64,000 nt of DNA from Lunularia cruciata (taxonomy: Eukaryota; Streptophyta; Marchantiopsida; Lunulariales; Lunulariaceae): assembly GCA_948567375.1 (NCBI GenBank), contig OX419763.1, forward strand, positions 868,001 through 932,000, read 5' to 3'. Every line of letters starts with the position of its first letter. The stretch's first letter is position 1. The notes beneath the pieces were generated by a model that worked only from the letters and a program-made list of their open reading frames with translations, had not been told where the DNA came from and made no database searches. A program made the translations under genes and the position numbers. This document shows, in pieces, positions 1 through 9,877 of this stretch.

Positions 1-637
1 TTATCGGTTCTCCTGCAAATAACTTGTGAAAGAACACCACTTGGTGTTTCATCACATAGGTAGTTCTCTCCGGCTTCAGGAGTGCCATTAGTGCACTCAC
101 AATTCCCCTCCTCACTGGGTCCTTATAACTCTCAACTTTATACCCATTCTTTGTCCTCTTCGACGAGAAGGCTTCTCTCACCTCCTGCGTTTCTTGAGCT
201 ATCTCTCCTTTCCCCAAGAACATGGCTCCCTGCTCCGAGCCTGCCTCCTTCCCGAGTACGAGTCTCCAATCCGACTCTGTCCAGCAAGCCGGATTTCCTC
301 TCTTCCCTTCTTCCTCGGGACCATCGAGACATTTACTCTCGATGATTTCTGTCATGAATCCTAGAAAACTTATGTTCCAATTCCATGCCAGAAAGGTGAT
401 CCGAAGTCGGCTCAAGACTTTGATCCTCACTACTACATCTAATCTCCGAATTGCATGATTTCTCATTGCAAATTCGGAGTTCTTCTTCCCTCCTCCCATC
501 TCTTCTGCTTTCTTTCGGTCTCTCGATTTCTCTCTCTCGACTTCTCCCTTACACACTAACACGAGTCCAACTCTATGTTCCTTTCCCCGATCACCTGCAA
601 GACGACTCCTCAATGGCAAAGGAAAATTGCTCGACAT
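1..637 (-). CDS. LTR gene, N-terminal 212 codons, open (unit 1)
   Basis: The ATG at 637 on the reverse strand begins the LTR gene (MSSNFP...) and the frame stays open for 212 codons to the window edge with no stop or frameshift. Visible blocks include FLAWNW, the ESDWRLVLGKEAG block, a GYKVESYKDP block and FFHKLFAGEP. No other copy in the window is this clean over the same span, so this LTR may be among the youngest. The remaining three quarters lie outside the window. Function is unknown: no known enzyme motif is visible. Confidence 0.7.
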   Translation of the reverse strand, partial: MSSNFPLPLRSRLAGDRGKEHRVGLVLVCKGEVEREKSRDRKKAEEMGGGKKNSEFAMRNHAIRRLDVVVRIKVLSRLRITFLAWNWNISFLGFMTEIIESKCLDGPEEEGKRGNPACWTESDWRLVLGKEAGSEQGAMFLGKGEIAQETQEVREAFSSKRTKNGYKVESYKDPVRRGIVSALMALLKPERTTYVMKHQVVFFHKLFAGEPI

Positions 638-1051
638 TTTGTCGTTGCAATTTCAATTTTTATAGAGTTGCACTTCTTCATCTTCCGTCACTTCGAGTTT
701 CTACCAAGAAGTCACACCTCCGCCATGCACCTGTCATTGTCACCCCACCTTTGCGCATATGAGCCGCCAATTTCGAAATGGCCCCTTCTTGAATTTCTCG
801 CCCCGACGAAAGGTTGTTAGACTGTCTTTGCCTCGGGTTGAGCTCCCCCCGAGCCGAAGACAATTTACTTCGTATTGTATGCTGACACGGCATTTTAGAG
901 TACTTCGCCTTATGACCCGAAGTCACTTTACTTTGGGTTTCACCCCGAAGACAGTTTTCTTTGTCTTCTTTGGCCAAACAGGCGCAATCCGACTTCTCTA
1001 TACACTTCTTCTCCTTTATTTTGAAAAAAAACAAAAAATGTGGGCACCACA
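1..1051 (-). mobile_element. LTR unit 1, group A, cut by the window edge
   Basis: Reverse-strand group A LTR. Its 5' end is at 1051, where the reverse strand reads TGTGGTGCCCACA followed by a T-rich run; its 3' end lies left of the window. It contains the U3 leader, a TATA box (657-664 on the reverse strand) and the start of the LTR gene. It is inserted in another LTR gene copy that resumes at 1052, so it is younger than unit 2. The right target flank is acgtc (1052-1056); the left flank is not visible. Confidence 0.85.
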
Positions 1052-2372
1052 ACGTCCAAGCTTCCTTCTTCCTTACCTGCTGAACTTGGGCCTGTAGGGT
1101 ACTCCTTCTTCCGCTCAGCCCCCTTCTCTTCCATGACCAGGGCTACACAAGGATTAGCATTTCCTTTTATACTGTCAATCATTGCATGAAAAGCTTCATC
1201 TTCTTCTGCTTCAACCAATTGCTGAACTTCATCTTCACCCTCACTCTCACTTCTGGATTCCCCACTTTGTAATGTGAGTTCCGCTTCTTCTGAGTCTTCT
1301 CCTCTAGACTCTATCTCCCCTTCAGACTTGGTCTCCAAAGGTTCTTCTTTCACCACCTTCTTACCCGTAGAACGAGTCTTTGGGTTTTATTTAGTGTTGG
1401 AGGCAACTTCACTTCTTTGGGTTTATTCCGCTTTTTTGTCTTTGGGCTTATGACTTCTTCCATCTCCCGTTGTCCCGTTTTCAAGAAATAATCATCACAG
1501 GCTCCCTAGTGTGCCTCTACTGCTGTTCTTCTTCATCCGCTTCCCATCTCAAATCAGGATGAAAATGTGACACCATGCAATGCCTCTCCTCCGCTATAGC
1601 AAATTCAGCCCGAAGTAGAATGTGCTGGAAACGGTGTGAAATAATGTGGAGGCAAATTTTTCCTCCAATTGACAACCATCTGCCTTGTTCGTTGGTGGAA
1701 ACACTTCTCCCAGTTCACCTTCACTCTTGCAAACATCTAGTGCAAAAAGACCGCATGCTGCATGTTCACATAAGTCATCTATTCTGGTTTGAACATTGCC
1801 ATTATCGTCCCCATGATGCTTCATTTAATTGGGTCCCGATAGGACTCCACCTTGTAACCATTTGTTGTATGCGGAGTGAAGAACGAATTGCATATGTCCG
1901 CAGTCTCCTTTGTAGCATCACACTTCCGATAGAAGGTGATCCTTGTTGGTTCTCCTACTTCCTTCCCCAACACTAACCTCCAATCTGACTCAGTCCATCG
2001 AGCCGGATTTTCTCTCTCCCCTTCAACTTCAAAACCTTCCTCACAATTACTGACAGCTATCTCTGCCATGACTTTTGGGAAACTAAATTTCCAATTCCAC
2101 GTTAAATATGAATTAATATGAAGTCTTTTTAAGACCTTGATCCTTGCTATGACATCCAACCTCCAAATTGTGAAACTTCTTACTACAAGGGCGTTCTTGA
2201 CCTTCTTTGCTATGATCTGCTCTCTTGTTCTTTGGCACTAGAAGACTATTCCCTCTCCTGGATGAGACACTCTAATCCCTTCTGGATTTTGGAAAATTTC
2301 ACTCTCAATTGGCTTCTTGACACGCATTACTACAGGATGACTACTCAAAGGAACAGGGAATCTACTTGACAT
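1052..2372 (-). pseudogene. LTR gene, N-terminal half, broken (unit 2)
   Basis: The start codon is at 2372 (MSSRFPVPLSSHP). The reading frame is kept to about 1824 with stops, including one at 2238-2240, then shifts by one frame near 1822. Recognisable blocks are RWTESDWRLVLGKE, TTNGYKVESYRDP and, in 1052-1356, the acidic Ser/Glu-rich region (ELTLQSGES...). Unit 1 interrupts it in the linker before the coiled coil. The apparent ORF 940-1356 reads from this gene into the end of unit 1, so its last residues are not part of the protein. Confidence 0.7.
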
Positions 2373-2782
2373 ATTTAATTTTCTCCTATGCAATTGCAAT
2401 TTTATATTACTACAAATTGCAGTCATTCTTCAGTCAATTTCAAAATAGACTCCCCCTTCTTCTGTGTGTTGATGTCTTGTCACTATCAAGACATGCTTCT
2501 TCTGCCTCTACCATTTCTTGAAGTGTACTTTCTTGCCATGTAGAAAGGTTGTTAGACCGTCTTCATATCGGCCTTTGTTGCCCAATCCAAAGATGATGGT
2601 CTTTGGACTTGTTATTTTGTACTCCCCTTTTGAGTACTTCCTTTTTCCAACCCGAAGTTGACTTCTTCAGATTCCCTTCGAAGACACTACCATCCATTCT
2701 TTTCTTTGTAATTTAGCTTTCTTGCTTACTTCTTTCCCAAATGCTAACAAAATAGAAAAAAACAAAAAATTTGGGCACCACA
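1052..2782 (-). mobile_element. LTR unit 2, group B-like, partial
   Basis: Reverse-strand LTR whose 5' end is at 2782 (reverse strand TGTGGTGCCCAAA, one base off the usual terminus). It is interrupted at 1051/1052 by unit 1, and its 3' half lies outside the window. The leader resembles unit 12 (shared TTTTGTTAG and cysteine-poor leader features) rather than group A. It is inserted in the group A fragment that continues at 2783. Confidence 0.75.
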
Positions 2783-3603
2783 TAGATATATAGCGGAGTA
2801 TGAGATTTTGAAACAGCAGTTTGCTAATTCATGATTAGAAATTATTCATGCTATGGCAAGTGTACCAAAGAAGGAGCAAGAGCTTGATAGAGTGATGAAG
2901 AGTGTAGAAGAAAAGAAGCAGCTCTAGCAAAGAGAGTTGACAGTGAGATATAGGGAAGAAGAAAGACTGAAGGAGATACTTCGTAGTCTAGAGGAGAAGA
3001 TTGTTCAGAAGGAGAAGGAGAAGGACATAGTGAAAGCCAAGTGTGAGGCAGAATTGGCTTGCAGATCGAGAATGGGAGAGAAGAATGAGACTTGAGCCAA
3101 TGAAGGAGATTGTAACGAAGATGAACGTGATGCTGAGTACAAAAGCCAGCGTAAGGATTGAAGAAACAAGATTGCATGAGTTGAAGTTGTTGGTACAAGA
3201 GACAAGGAGGAGAAATACAAAGGATAAGGATTTGAATGCCTTGCTGATTAGTCTCACAACTTGAGTAGATAGGAAGGTATTAGAAGTGGAAGATAATATC
3301 ACGATCTGATTAGATTTAGTAAAATTGGAGAAAGATAAACTTTGGAAGGATGTAAGAGCAAAGCCCAAAGTAGATAAGATAGGAGTACAAAAATCTTTGG
3401 AGTTACCATTGGAGATATTAGAGGAGAGTGGGTTGGGAGATAGAGACTTTGAAAGAATACCAATGATGGGAATTGTAGATCAGGAAGGAGAAGTTTTAGA
3501 ATTGGTAGAGGAATTAGTAGTTGTGAAACCCGAGGATAGAGTATTATGTGAAGTTACTTTGGGATAGGAAGCCGAGGAAGAAGTTGACATCAAATCGGAA
3601 TAG
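2783..3603 (+). pseudogene. LTR gene, C-terminal third, broken (unit 3)
   Basis: Coiled coil and tail of the LTR gene. In-frame stops occur near the start (a TGA in the FANS segment, and TAG where other copies have QLWQ). A deletion of about 20 bases near 3059 removes the segment that reads MYREDW elsewhere and shifts frame. From 3043 the frame is mostly open, with further stops including 3565-3567. The tail keeps the LEESG block (LEKSG in most copies), the GIVDQE block and EEEVDI before the stop at 3601-3603. Confidence 0.7.
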
Positions 3604-4377
3604 TGACAATTTTGAGATTTGAAGAGGCAGATATGAAGAGATGCTTTGTCATTTCAGATCTATAGGTAGGAAGAGTTGTTGTAGAACGGTATAGTTGTTA
3701 GATAACTGCTGAAGAGTTCTGCCTATTTAAAGGAGGCATTCGTAGTCATATGTTGTTTAGTGCTTGTAATTTTTGAGAATAGATAAAGCAAAGTGTTGTG
3801 AAGTAGTGCTTGTCATTTGAGCTTAATTCCGAGTATCAATTTTGTGTGTGTGTTTGTGAGTGTGTGGAGAATTCTGAAGTGCAAATTAGTCTGCTTGTTG
3901 GATGTTGGATTTTGCAGCCTTCATCTTCATCTTGTGTGTTTGATCTTGAGTGAAGTGCAATCAAAGCAATGCCTCAATAGACCTAAGAAGAATTGTAGTG
4001 TTGGTAGTATTTCGCATGTAATTGTAGCGTAGTGTTGATGTGAAGCAATTTTGATCAAGGGAGTTGTGCCTTCAGTGGAGGGGTGGAACACAATTCTAAG
4101 GTGAAGTCATTGTGTAGTGAAGTGCCATTTTCAAGAGAGACGGAATCATTACAATCAAGATTGTTTGGAAAGATTTGATGGAGTTGTGATTAAGGAGTGT
4201 TAATTTGTGACAAGACTGCAAGTCAATGCTTGTTACTCTCTTTTGTGTGTCGTTTTTACTTGAGAGATTAAAGAAGAACCCAAGAAGAACTGAGATTGTT
4301 ACTTTGCTTTGTATTTGACCAATTCTGAATCGTATCTCTACGGGAACAAACTTACTTACCTGATTACCACAAAAGAT
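2783..4377 (+). mobile_element. LTR unit 3, group A, 3' half only
   Basis: Forward group A LTR fragment that begins inside the coiled-coil part of the LTR gene at the insertion point of unit 2. It runs through the TATTTAAA box (3724-3731) and the R/U5 region, and stops about 20 bases before the expected TGTCACA end. It is joined directly to a reverse LTR fragment at about 4377, a deletion or inversion junction. Confidence 0.75.
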
Positions 4378-5788
4378 TGCACTCACAACTGTAGAATACT
4401 ACCAACACTACAATTCCTCTTAGATCTGTCAAGGCATTGCTCCAATTGCACTTCACTAAGGATCAAACACACAGAATAAAGATCATGGCTACAGAATCCA
4501 ACATCCAACATGCACTTTGATTTGCACTTCAGAATTCTCCAAACACTCACAAACACAAACACAGAGTTGATACTCGGAATCAAGCTCAAGCAGCAAGCAC
4601 TGCTTCATAGCACTTTTCTTTATCTATTCTCAAAATTATGAGCACTGAACAACATAACACGTGAAATGCCACCTTTAAATAGTAGAGCAATCGATAGTTA
4701 CTAACAACTATACCGTTCTACATTAAATTTTCCTACCTATAGATCCAAATTGACAATGCACCTCTTCATATCTCAATCTATTTCTACTCCGATCTGATGT
4801 CTACTTCTTCCTCGGCTTCCAATCCCAAAGTAACCTCATAGACTACTCTATCCTTTGGGTTTTACAACTACCAAATCTTCTACCAACTCTAACACTTCTT
4901 CACTCCAATCTACAATTCCCATCATAGGAAATCTACACACATCTTCTCCATGCAACCCACCTTTCTCTAATAACTCCAATGTCAACTCCAAAGATATATG
5001 TACTCCTATCTCTTCTACTTTGGGCTTTGCTCTTACATCCTTCTGAAGTTTATCTATTTCTAACTTAACTAAATCTAATCTAATCGTGATACTGTCTTCC
5101 ACTTCCAATATCTTCATATCCACATGAGTTCTGAGACTAATCAGCAAAGCATTCAAATTTATCCTTCAAATTTCTTCTCCTTGTTTCTTGCACCAACAAC
5201 CTTAACTCATGCAGTCTCATTTCAATCCTTATTTGGCTTATGTACTCAACATCACATTCATCTTCACTACTATCTCTTTCAACAGCTCAAGCCTCATCCT
5301 TCTCTCAATTTCCTGATCCGCCTACCAGTCTTCCCTATACATTGCCAGTTCTACCTTGAATTTGACCTTCACATTCTCCTTCTCCTTCTCTTTCTGAAAT
5401 ATCTTCACTTCCAGATTACAAAGTAACTCACTCAATCTTTCTTCTTCTCTATACTTCATTACTAACTCTCTTTGTCATAGTTGCTTCTTCTCTTTTTGAG
5501 TCTTCTGACTTGTACTTGGCTTCTCCTTTTGATTCTTCTCCCGATGATGCAATTACCACTAGGTCCTTCCTTGGTTTCACTTTCTTGGTCTTCCAAGATT
5601 TCATCGCTTTGACTTCTTCTTCTAATAGACTCCTCTTCTTTGAATTTGGCACATTTACCGCCAATCTCACGCTCTGCCCTGATTTTGTGCAAGACTTGTC
5701 ACTACTTTTGATCTGCAGAATGTATTGCTGCTCCTCCACATCAGCATCTCTTCTTAAGTTGGGATGGAAGTGCAACACCAGCTTGTGT
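4378..5788 (-). mobile_element. LTR unit 4, group A, 3' part
   Basis: Reverse LTR lacking its 3' terminus: the first few hundred bases expected at the left are absent at the junction with unit 3. It is split by the complete gypsy element at 5788/23156, whose tgtgt target duplication (5784-5788 and 23156-23160) proves that this piece and 23156-24360 were once contiguous. A large deletion near 5475 joins the acidic region of the gene directly to the coiled coil. Confidence 0.75.
4784..5788 (-). pseudogene. LTR gene, C-terminal part, broken (unit 4)
   Basis: Reverse-strand continuation of the gene that starts at 23949. It has the basic/acidic segment (VPNSKKRS, VIASSGEESKGEA), an internal deletion near 5475, the coiled coil with several stops, and the tail (ELTLELLEKGG, GIVDWSEEVLELVEDL) ending at 4784-4786. 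The Met at 5802 lies in the inserted element and is not native. Confidence 0.65.
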
Positions 5789-6093
5789 TGTGGTAACCAC
5801 ATTTTTTGTTTTTCTATGTTTATTAGTGTTTAAGAGAAGAAGTAAGCATTGGAAGTCAAATTGCGGATGAAGAATGGACAAAAGTAACTTCGGAGGACAT
5901 CCAAAGAAGACAACATTGGATCCAATGATGGAGGTACTCGGAAAAAGAGTACGACGGAAAAAGTCCAAAGAGCACCGTCTAAAGGTTGGAAGGCATAGAA
6001 GATACAAAGACCATTTAACAACCTTGGTACGTGGCAAGAAAGTACATTTCAAGAAACGGCGGAGGCAAAAGAAGCATGTCTTGACAATGACCG
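5789..6093 (+). mobile_element. 5' LTR of the complete element, first segment (unit 5, group B)
   Basis: Begins TGTGGTAACCACA and matches the 3' LTR start at 19449. It carries the U3 leader with the shared TAACAACCTTGGTACGTGGC block. It ends at the gaccg target (6089-6093) of the nested solo LTR. Its LTR gene starts only after the nested insertion, at 9985. Confidence 0.9.
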
Positions 6094-6207
6094 TGTGGTG
6101 CCCACATTTTTTGTTTTTTTCCAAAATAAAGGAAAAGAAGTGTATAGAGAAGTCGGATTGCGCCTGTATGGCCAAAGAAGACAAAGAAAATTGTCTTTGG
6201 GGTGAAA

Positions 6208-6229
6208 CCCGAAGTAAAGTGACTTCGGG
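6208..6229 (+). promoter_or_regulatory. Palindromic U3 element, CCCGAAGT / ACTTCGGG
   Basis: Perfect 8-bp inverted arms separated by 6 bases, about 270 bases upstream of the TATA box. Related CCGAAG or CTTCGG hexamers recur nearby. The same palindrome is recognisable in the other group A LTRs, often with C replaced by T in one or both arms. It could bind a dimeric transcription factor; this is inferred only from symmetry and recurrence. Confidence 0.4.
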
Positions 6230-6480
6230 ACATAAGGCGAAGTACTCTAAAATGCCATGTCAGCATACAATATGAAGTAAATTGTCTTCGGCTCAGTGGG
6301 AGCTCAACCCGAGGCAAAGACAGTCTAACAACCTTTCGTCGGGGCGAGAAATTCAAGAAGAGACCGTTTCAAAATTGGCGGCTCATACACGCAAAGGTGG
6401 GGTGACAGTGATAGGTGCATGCCGGAGGTGTGATTTCTTGGTAGAAACTCAAAGCGACGGAAGACAAAGAAATGCAACTC

Positions 6481-6488
6481 TATAAAAA
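6481..6488 (+). promoter_or_regulatory. TATA box of the LTR gene (unit 6)
   Basis: TATAAAAA lies 27 bases before the ATG at 6508. It is kept in group A copies (for example 39464-39470). A TATA-like sequence occupies the same place in group B (TATAAG at 19822, 34 bases before ATG) and in group C (TATAAAAT, 34 bases before ATG, on the reverse strand near 33980). Conservation in three diverged groups supports a real promoter. Confidence 0.6.
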
Positions 6489-6507
6489 TCAAAACTGCAA
6501 CGACGAA

Positions 6508-9081
6508 ATGTCAAGCAATTTTCCTTCGCCATTGAGGAGTTGTCTTGCAGGTGATTGGGGAAAGGGAAATAGAGTTGGACTCGTGTTAGTGCGTAAGGGA
6601 GAAGTCGAGAGAGAGAAATCGAGAGACCAAAACAAAGCAGAAGAGATGGGAGGAGGGAAGAAGAACTCCAAATTTGCAGTGAGAAATCATGCAATTCGGA
6701 GATTAGATATAGTAGCAAGGATCGAAGTCTTGAGCCGACTTCGGATCACTTTTCTGGCATGGAATTGGAACGTAAGTTTTCCAGGATTCATGACAGAAAT
6801 CATCGAGAGTAAATGTCTCGATGGTCCCGAGGAAGAAGGGAAGAGAGGAAATCCGGCTCGCTGGACAGAGTCGGATTGGAGACTTGTACTCGGGAAGGAG
6901 GCAGGCTCGGAGCAGGGAGCCACGTTCTTGGGGAAAGGAGAGATAGCCCAAGAAATGCAGGAGGTGAGAGATGCCTTCTTGTCAAAGAGGACAAAGAATG
7001 GGTATAAAGTTGAGAGCTATAAAGGCCCAGTGAGGAGAGGAATTGTGAGTGCACTAATGGCCCTCCTGAAGCCGGAGAGAACTACCTATGTGATGAAACA
7101 CCAAGCGGTGTTCTTTCACAAGTTATTTGCAGGAGAACCGATAAATTGGGCAAGGTGCTTTCACGGAAGAATGAGGTAGATGGTGTGGAATCTGCGGGAT
7201 AAGTCGCCTCCACACTACATCGTACCATTTGCAGCCCATTTTTACCTCGGGTTAAATCTGCTCAATTTGGCGGAGCGTAATCAAATGGTGTCTCATTTCC
7301 ATCCTGATTTGAGAAGAGAAGTCAACACGGAGGAACAGCAATACATTCTCCAAATCCGGAGCACGGACGATTACTATGCAAAGACAAGGAAGAACGTGGA
7401 GGTCGTTGAAAGTACCCCAATGAAGAAGAGAACTCGGCAAGCAGAAGCCAAAGAAAACAAGAAACCTTGGAAAATGCAGAAAAATAACCCGAGGCGAGGA
7501 ATGGTGGTGATTGAGTCGGAAGATGAAGACTCAGAAGGCGAAGCCAAGCTCAAGACAGAGGACTCGGACCGTGAGGAGGAACCTGAGCTAACATTGCAAA
7601 GTGGAGATACAAGCAGTGACAGTGAGGAAGGAGGAGAGATGACATCGGTACCAGCGGCTGAAGAATACGAAGGAGAAATGCAAGCCAAAGTAGAAACCAA
7701 AGATAATGCGGCGCTGGAAGACGAAGTACCAGTGTGCGAGGAGAAGAAGATCGCAGTACAGCAAGGAATTCACTCGAGACGTAAGGCAAAGTATGAAGCG
7801 GGACCGAGTAGAGTGACGGAAGAGGTAGAAGGAAGCTCGGGCAGTGAGGCATCGATCCCGATATGAAGACTCCAGAGAAGAAGGCGAGTATCGGGAGAAC
7901 ACAAGGAAAGAAGAGAGACCACTCCGCAAGAGGACGAAGTTGTCAGTAATGGAGTAGATTACCTGCAGATGGTAGTATGCCCGTTGTTGGTGAAGATGGA
8001 GAAGAAGAAGAAGGAGATGCAGTCTACTTGTCCAGAGGTAAAGACTGTGTTGCAGGTCTTATCAAGATTGGAAGAAGAAAACTCGGAGTTGAAGAAGAGT
8101 ATAACCCGAGGAGAGGAAGAGAGAGAAGTACTGCGAGCGGAAGCAATCAAGGGGAGTCAGGTAATCGAAGACCTGAAGAGAGAAGTGAGTTATCGAGAAG
8201 ATCTTGCGAGGAAGAGTGACATCGCAAGGGAGAGACAGGTAGTGGAGCATGAAATCTTGAAGCAGCAGTTTGCTGAATCAAGAGTCGAACTTATCCATGC
8301 TATGGCGAGGGTAGCATCAAAGGATCAAGAGCTCGATCGAGTGATGGAGAGTATGGAGGAGAAGAAGCAACTCTGGCAGCGAGAGTTGGCTGCGAGATAT
8401 AGAGAAGAAGAGAGATTACGAGACTTACTTCGTAATCAAGAAGAGAAGGTTGCATAGAAGGAGAAAGAGAAGGAAGCGGTGAAGGCCGAATTCGAAGAAG
8501 AATTGGCGATGTACAGAGAAGAATGGCTCGCAGATCGGGAATGCGAACGCAAGACAAGATTGGAGCCATTGAAGGAAATCGTCCTTAGAGTAAACGCGAT
8601 GTTGAGTACAGAGGCCAGCGTTTGAATTGAGGAGACAAGATTGCACGAGTTAAAACTGTTGGTGCAGGAAATGAGGCAAAGACAAGCAAAAGATAGAGAT
8701 TTGAATGCCTTGTTGATTAAATTGAGAACTCGTGTAGATAGGAAGATCTTAGAAGTAGAAGATAATATTGCGATTAGATAAGACTTAGTGAGAATAGAGT
8801 TAGAAAAGCTTCGGCAGGATGTTAAGGCAAAACCCGAAGTAGATAACATCGGGATCCAAATGTCTTCGGAGTTGCCCTTAGAGACATTAGAGAAGAGTGG
8901 GTCGAAGGATGAGGAGTTAGATAGATTACCCACTAGTGCAATTTCAGACCAAGAAAGAGAATTGCTGGATCTGGTAGAAGATGTGGGAGATTTGAAACCC
9001 AAGGAAAATGTAGTAGGAACTAAGATTACTTCAGGTTTAGGGTTGAAAGCCAAGGAAGAAGTAGACATCGGATTGGATTAG
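6508..9081 (+). pseudogene. LTR gene, full length, five in-frame stops (unit 6)
   Basis: 2574 nt from ATG to TAG with no frameshift: 857 codons, exactly the length of the copy at 39491. Internal stops are at 7177 (TAG for CAG), 7864 (TGA), 8455 (TAG for CAG), 8623 (TGA for TGG) and 8779 (TAA for TTA), judged against the other copies; most are transitions. Order of parts: a variable 46-residue N-terminus, a Trp-rich domain (about 47-285), an acidic/basic low-complexity region (about 290-480), a coiled coil (about 490-720) and a tail with TLEKSGS and EEVDIG. No signal peptide, membrane segment or known catalytic motif is visible. The product is unknown; a retroelement accessory protein is the best guess. 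Confidence 0.75.
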
Positions 9082-9198
9082 TAACCGATTTGAGATTTGA
9101 AGGGGCAGATATGAAGAGGTGCATTGTCATTTCGGATCTGCAGGTTAGAACAGTTGTTGTAGAAACGGTATAGTTGTTAGAACTGTCAATTACTTCAC

Positions 9199-9206
9199 TA
9201 TTTAAG
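9199..9206 (+). promoter_or_regulatory. Second TATA-like box, likely U3/R promoter (unit 6)
   Basis: TATTTAAG about 120 bases after the LTR gene stop, followed about 30 bases later by the conserved GTTGTTCAGTGCTC and then AGATAAAGC, a weak poly(A)-signal-like string (AATAAAGC in units 15 and 18). The same order occurs in all groups (3724, 12605, 22475, 26390, 42181). I infer that genomic RNA starts here, which places the LTR gene in U3. Confidence 0.55.
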
Positions 9207-9877
9207 AGTGGCATTCGCAGTATTATGTTGTTCAGTGCTCATTATTTCTGAGAATAGATAAAGCAAAGTGCTGTGAGGTAGTGCTCGTCGCTTGAGCTTG
9301 ATTCCGAGTATCAACTTTGTAATTGTGTTTGTGAATGTTTGAAGAAATTCAAAGTGCAAGTCAGAGTGCTTGTTGGATGTTGGATTCCACAGCCTTGATC
9401 TTCATTTTGTGTGTTTGATCCTAAGTGAAGTGCAATCGAAGCAATGCCTTGATAGATCTGAGAGGAATTGTAGTGTTGGTAGTATTCTGCGTTTGTGAGT
9501 GCAGTGCAAGGTTGATGTGAAGCAATTTTGATCGAGGAAGTTGTGCCTTCAGTGGAGGGGTGGAACACAATTCTGAGGCAAAGTTGTTTTGCAGTGAAGT
9601 GCCGTATTTGGGAGAGCTTGAATCATCACAAATCAAGATTGTTTGGAAAGATTTGATGGAGTTGTGATTAAGGAGTGTGAATTTGTGACAAGACTGCGAG
9701 TCAGTGCTTGTTACTCTCTTCTGGGTGTGGTTTCTACCTGAGAGATTAAAGACGCAACCAAGAAGAACTACATGTTACTATTTGACTTTGTATTTGGACA
9801 TTTTTGACTCGTATCTCTGTGGGAACGAACTTTACTTAACCGATTACTGCAAAAGTGATACTTGCTGGGTTGTCACA

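Larger units (their letters stand above)
6094..9877 (+). mobile_element. Solo LTR, group A, full length (unit 6)
   Basis: Complete 3784-bp LTR, TGTGGTGCCCACA to TTGTCACA, inserted in the 5' LTR of the complete element with a perfect 5-bp duplication gaccg (6089-6093, 9878-9882). No internal domain follows, so it is a solo LTR, the usual product of LTR-LTR recombination. Proposed parts: U3 6094 to about 9229, R about 9230-9285, U5 to 9877. It is the best window on LTR structure because both ends are certain. Confidence 0.95.

Noticed and set aside
678-1052. Reverse ORF of 124 codons (MWCPHFLFFF) repeated at other LTR ends
   Set aside because: It starts in the terminal repeat of the LTR and covers the non-coding leader. 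The frame is not kept between copies, and it lies upstream of the TATA box.
940-1356. Reverse ORF of 138 codons joining acidic gene sequence to VVVPTFFVFFQN
   Set aside because: It crosses the insertion junction at 1051/1052. The last third is the leader of unit 1 read in a chance frame.
9311-9568. A recurring antisense ORF of about 80-110 codons (FHPSTEGTTSSIEIASH) in the R/U5 part of nearly every LTR, for example 12646-12978, 22523-22840, 51476-51721 and 59441-59764
   Set aside because: A second overlapping frame (TNTTIPLRSVKALL) recurs just as often in the same place, so the pattern reflects nucleotide conservation of R/U5 rather than one selected protein.
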